From UBA3478 sp964217345 (GTDB lineage: Bacteria; Bacteroidota; Bacteroidia; Flavobacteriales; Flavobacteriaceae), in the NCBI GenBank assembly GCA_964217345.1, contig CAXPJI010000044.1:1-25162 (forward strand): a stretch of DNA of 25,162 nucleotides. Direction: 5' to 3'. The position numbers were made by a program, and so were the translations under genes. Each line of letters starts with the position of its first letter. The first letter of the stretch is position 1. Below the pieces are notes generated by a model. The model made no database searches and was not told the DNA's origin. It worked only from the letters and a program-made list of their open reading frames with translations. Below, piece by piece: positions 23,904 through 25,162 of this stretch.

Positions 23904-24750
23904 TTAATAGCTGTTCTTTAATTTTTTCAAGTTCATCTTTCATTTGAACCACCTCACGTTGAATTGCAGCATCATTAGCTTTAGAACCGATCGTGTTGAT
24001 TTCACGTCCGATCTCTTGAGCGATAAAGCCTAACTTTTTACCAGGGGCTTCGCTTTCAGTGGCTGTTTTTAGAAAATAGGAAAGATGGTTTTTTAATCGA
24101 ACCTTCTCTTCGGTGATGTCATATTTTTCAAGGTAGTAGATGAGTTCTTGTTCGAATCTATTCTCATCTACAGATTCTTTCAGTTGGGCGACGGCTTGTT
24201 CTAAACGACTTCTCACACCTTCTCTACGCTTCTCATCTAATGCGAGTACCTCTTCAAGATGCTTTGCGATTAAATCAACGCGTGATTGAATATCGAGCAT
24301 TAATTGTTCGCCTTCTTGTTTTCTGAAACTTATAAGCGCTTCTAAGGCCTTGTCTAGGGCAACATTTACAGAGCGTATCTGATTTTCGTCAGCCTCTTGC
24401 TTTTCTTGAGTAAGTGACTCAGGCATTTTAAGAGCTAAAGCTAAGGCAGCTAAATCATCACCTTCTGCAAAATTCTTGATCTGTCTTAAGTATTCTGAAA
24501 CAACGGGCTCATTAATTTGAGCGGGTGTGCGCACCGTTTCTGACTCAATATAGATATAAGCCTCAACCTTTCCTCGAGTAAGCCGTTCAGCTATTTTCTT
24601 TCGAAAATCGATTTCGTGAGCGCGAAGGGTTTGTGGTAACCTGAGGTTAAGATCTAGGTTTTTACTGTTCAGTGATTTAAACTCAACGGTAATTTTTTCT
24701 GTGCCTAAGTGCTCTATATGTCGACCGAATCCGGTCATCGAGTGTATCAT
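23893..24750 (-). CDS. yicC: YicC family endoribonuclease
   Basis: Predicted YicC/YloC protein (285 aa), a family reported to have endoribonuclease activity. The N-terminal signature SMTGFGR lies at residues 4-10. FKSLNSKNLDLNLRLP and KIAERLTRGKVEAYI are the conserved substrate-fold segments. The C-terminal DUF1732 part ends LGFIAQEIGREINTIGSKAN, which is diagnostic. The middle is strongly helical and charged. I use the ATG at 24748-24750 (MIHSMTGFGR), 6 nt after TACCTTTG; a TTG three codons upstream falls inside that promoter. It heads the tightly overlapping cluster with gmk and nadD, an arrangement common in bacteria. Confidence 0.93.
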   Translation of the reverse strand: MIHSMTGFGRHIEHLGTEKITVEFKSLNSKNLDLNLRLPQTLRAHEIDFRKKIAERLTRGKVEAYIYIESETVRTPAQINEPVVSEYLRQIKNFAEGDDLAALALALKMPESLTQEKQEADENQIRSVNVALDKALEALISFRKQEGEQLMLDIQSRVDLIAKHLEEVLALDEKRREGVRSRLEQAVAQLKESVDENRFEQELIYYLEKYDITEEKVRLKNHLSYFLKTATESEAPGKKLGFIAQEIGREINTIGSKANDAAIQREVVQMKDELEKIKEQLLNVL

Positions 24751-24756
24751 AGGCAG

Positions 24757-24764
24757 CAAAGGTA
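24757..24764 (-). promoter_or_regulatory. -7 promoter element of yicC-gmk-nadD
   Basis: The minus strand reads TACCTTTG, 6 nt before the yicC ATG, giving a leaderless or near-leaderless transcript. Confidence 0.55.
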
Positions 24765-24766
24765 GG

Positions 24767-24790
24767 AAAAGACCCCTATTTAAAGAGGTC
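24767..24790 (-). terminator. Possible terminator of the DUF1080 gene
   Basis: On the minus strand GACCTCT...AGGGGTC forms a 7-bp stem with one mismatch followed by TTTT. The stem contains the gene's stop codon and lies just upstream of the yicC promoter. Confidence 0.42.
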
Positions 24791-25043
24791 TAATCCAAAT
24801 GTTTCTGTAGCTTACGCCAGAGTTGTCACCGTGATCTTGCAGTCTAAGTGGGCCTGGTCCGTGCGGAGTATTCTTTGGCCATCCGATGTATTCGGTAGTT
24901 CCTTTTAACTCGTAATGGTCTTGAATAAGAACTCCGTTGTGTATTACCGTTAGTGTACCGGTTTTGGTTCGGTTTCCTGCCTCGTCAAACTCTGGAGCAT
25001 GAAAAATGATTTCGTAAGTATTCCATTCTCCTGAAGGTACTGA
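24780..25043 (-). CDS. DUF1080 / 3-keto-disaccharide hydrolase domain protein, 3' part only
   Basis: About 88 C-terminal residues of a concanavalin-like DUF1080 domain. They run from SVPSGEWNTYEIIFHAPEF through TGTLTVIHNGVLIQDHYELK and TPHGPGPLRLQDHGD to YRNIWIRPL at the stop. Members act on glycans (some are reported 3-keto-glycoside hydrolases) and are usually secreted; signal and active-site regions are missing here. The 5' part is lost: at about 25041-25046 the frame runs into high-GC sequence from another source. A full-length call starting at the GTG at 25124 would be a chimeric protein and should not be trusted. Confidence 0.8.
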   Translation of the reverse strand, partial: SVPSGEWNTYEIIFHAPEFDEAGNRTKTGTLTVIHNGVLIQDHYELKGTTEYIGWPKNTPHGPGPLRLQDHGDNSGVSYRNIWIRPL

Positions 25044-25162
25044 CAGGGTGGCCTTCACCTGGGCGAGCCGGACCTGGAGCGCCTCACGGCTGGGCGCCCC
25101 GAGGTTCACGATCGCGTAGCGCACGCTCTGGCCGTCCTCGCACGTCTCGAAGTCGTCGAGGC
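25044..25162 (-). other. Chimeric high-GC tail from another genome
   Basis: Bases 25047-25162 are about 72% GC by my count, against a clearly lower value everywhere else. In the minus-strand frame joined to the DUF1080 end, nearly every codon ends in G or C. The peptide (about 39 aa, beginning LDDFETCEDGQSVRYAIVNL) has no resemblance to DUF1080. This indicates coding DNA from a high-GC organism joined by a library or amplification chimera or a misassembly. I do not recognise the protein. Confidence 0.85.

Noticed and set aside
57..25043. Alternative genetic code with TGA as Trp
   Set aside because: feoB, tetR and gmk end in TGA at sensible family lengths and overlap junctions, so TGA is a working stop in this genome.
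57..25043. CRISPR array, insertion sequence, integrase or phage genes
   Set aside because: I saw no regularly spaced repeats, transposase-like frames, terminal inverted repeats with target duplications, or phage families.
25044..25124. GTG start giving a 114-aa DUF1080 protein
   Set aside because: The first ~26 residues come from the high-GC chimeric tail; only the part after about 25043 is DUF1080.

Overview
The window looks like a low-GC Bacteroidota chromosome, most likely a Flavobacteriales-type and probably marine bacterium. The evidence is the family make-up (two-PDZ RseP, DUF2141, a DUF6503-like secreted protein, the FeoB-associated Cys-rich peptide, a Bacteroidota-style RND pump), the near absence of Shine-Dalgarno sites, and many TAnnTTTG -7 promoter elements. 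Both ends are artefactual. Bases 1-56 are an Illumina P5 adapter with an 8-base index. From about 25044 to the end is a ~72% GC stretch whose codon use belongs to another genome, so the real sequence is about 57-25043.

Layout. Positions 57-300 hold a possible 32-aa secreted peptide and a terminator. Next come tRNA-Asn and rseP (minus strand). A metal-related block follows: a SCO1-like copper protein, feoA, feoB and a 37-aa FeoB-associated peptide (plus), then DUF2141, an internally deleted S9 peptidase and a ZIP metal transporter (minus). Lycopene cyclase (plus) and a polyprenyl diphosphate synthase (minus) converge as a small isoprenoid/carotenoid locus. From 9272 to 15861 lies a tetR-tolC-MFP-RND efflux operon, preceded by a perfect 12-bp inverted repeat and closed by a strong terminator.

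A MORN-repeat protein interrupted by an in-frame TGA (minus) is followed by aspS and a two-helix membrane protein (plus), tadA (minus), dxs (plus), dgt (minus), the DUF6503-like protein (plus), and a tightly overlapping minus-strand cluster yicC-gmk-nadD. The 3' end of a DUF1080 gene is cut off by the right-hand chimera.

Most genes are housekeeping, and I see no defence island, CRISPR array, insertion sequence, prophage or obviously new system. The most notable signals are: TGA replacing a repeat-conserved Trp in the MORN gene; an S9 peptidase whose propeller start is fused in frame to the last ~45 residues of its catalytic domain; the palindromic operator of the efflux operon; -7 elements only 4-7 nt from several start codons; and 3' overlap in five of six convergent gene pairs.
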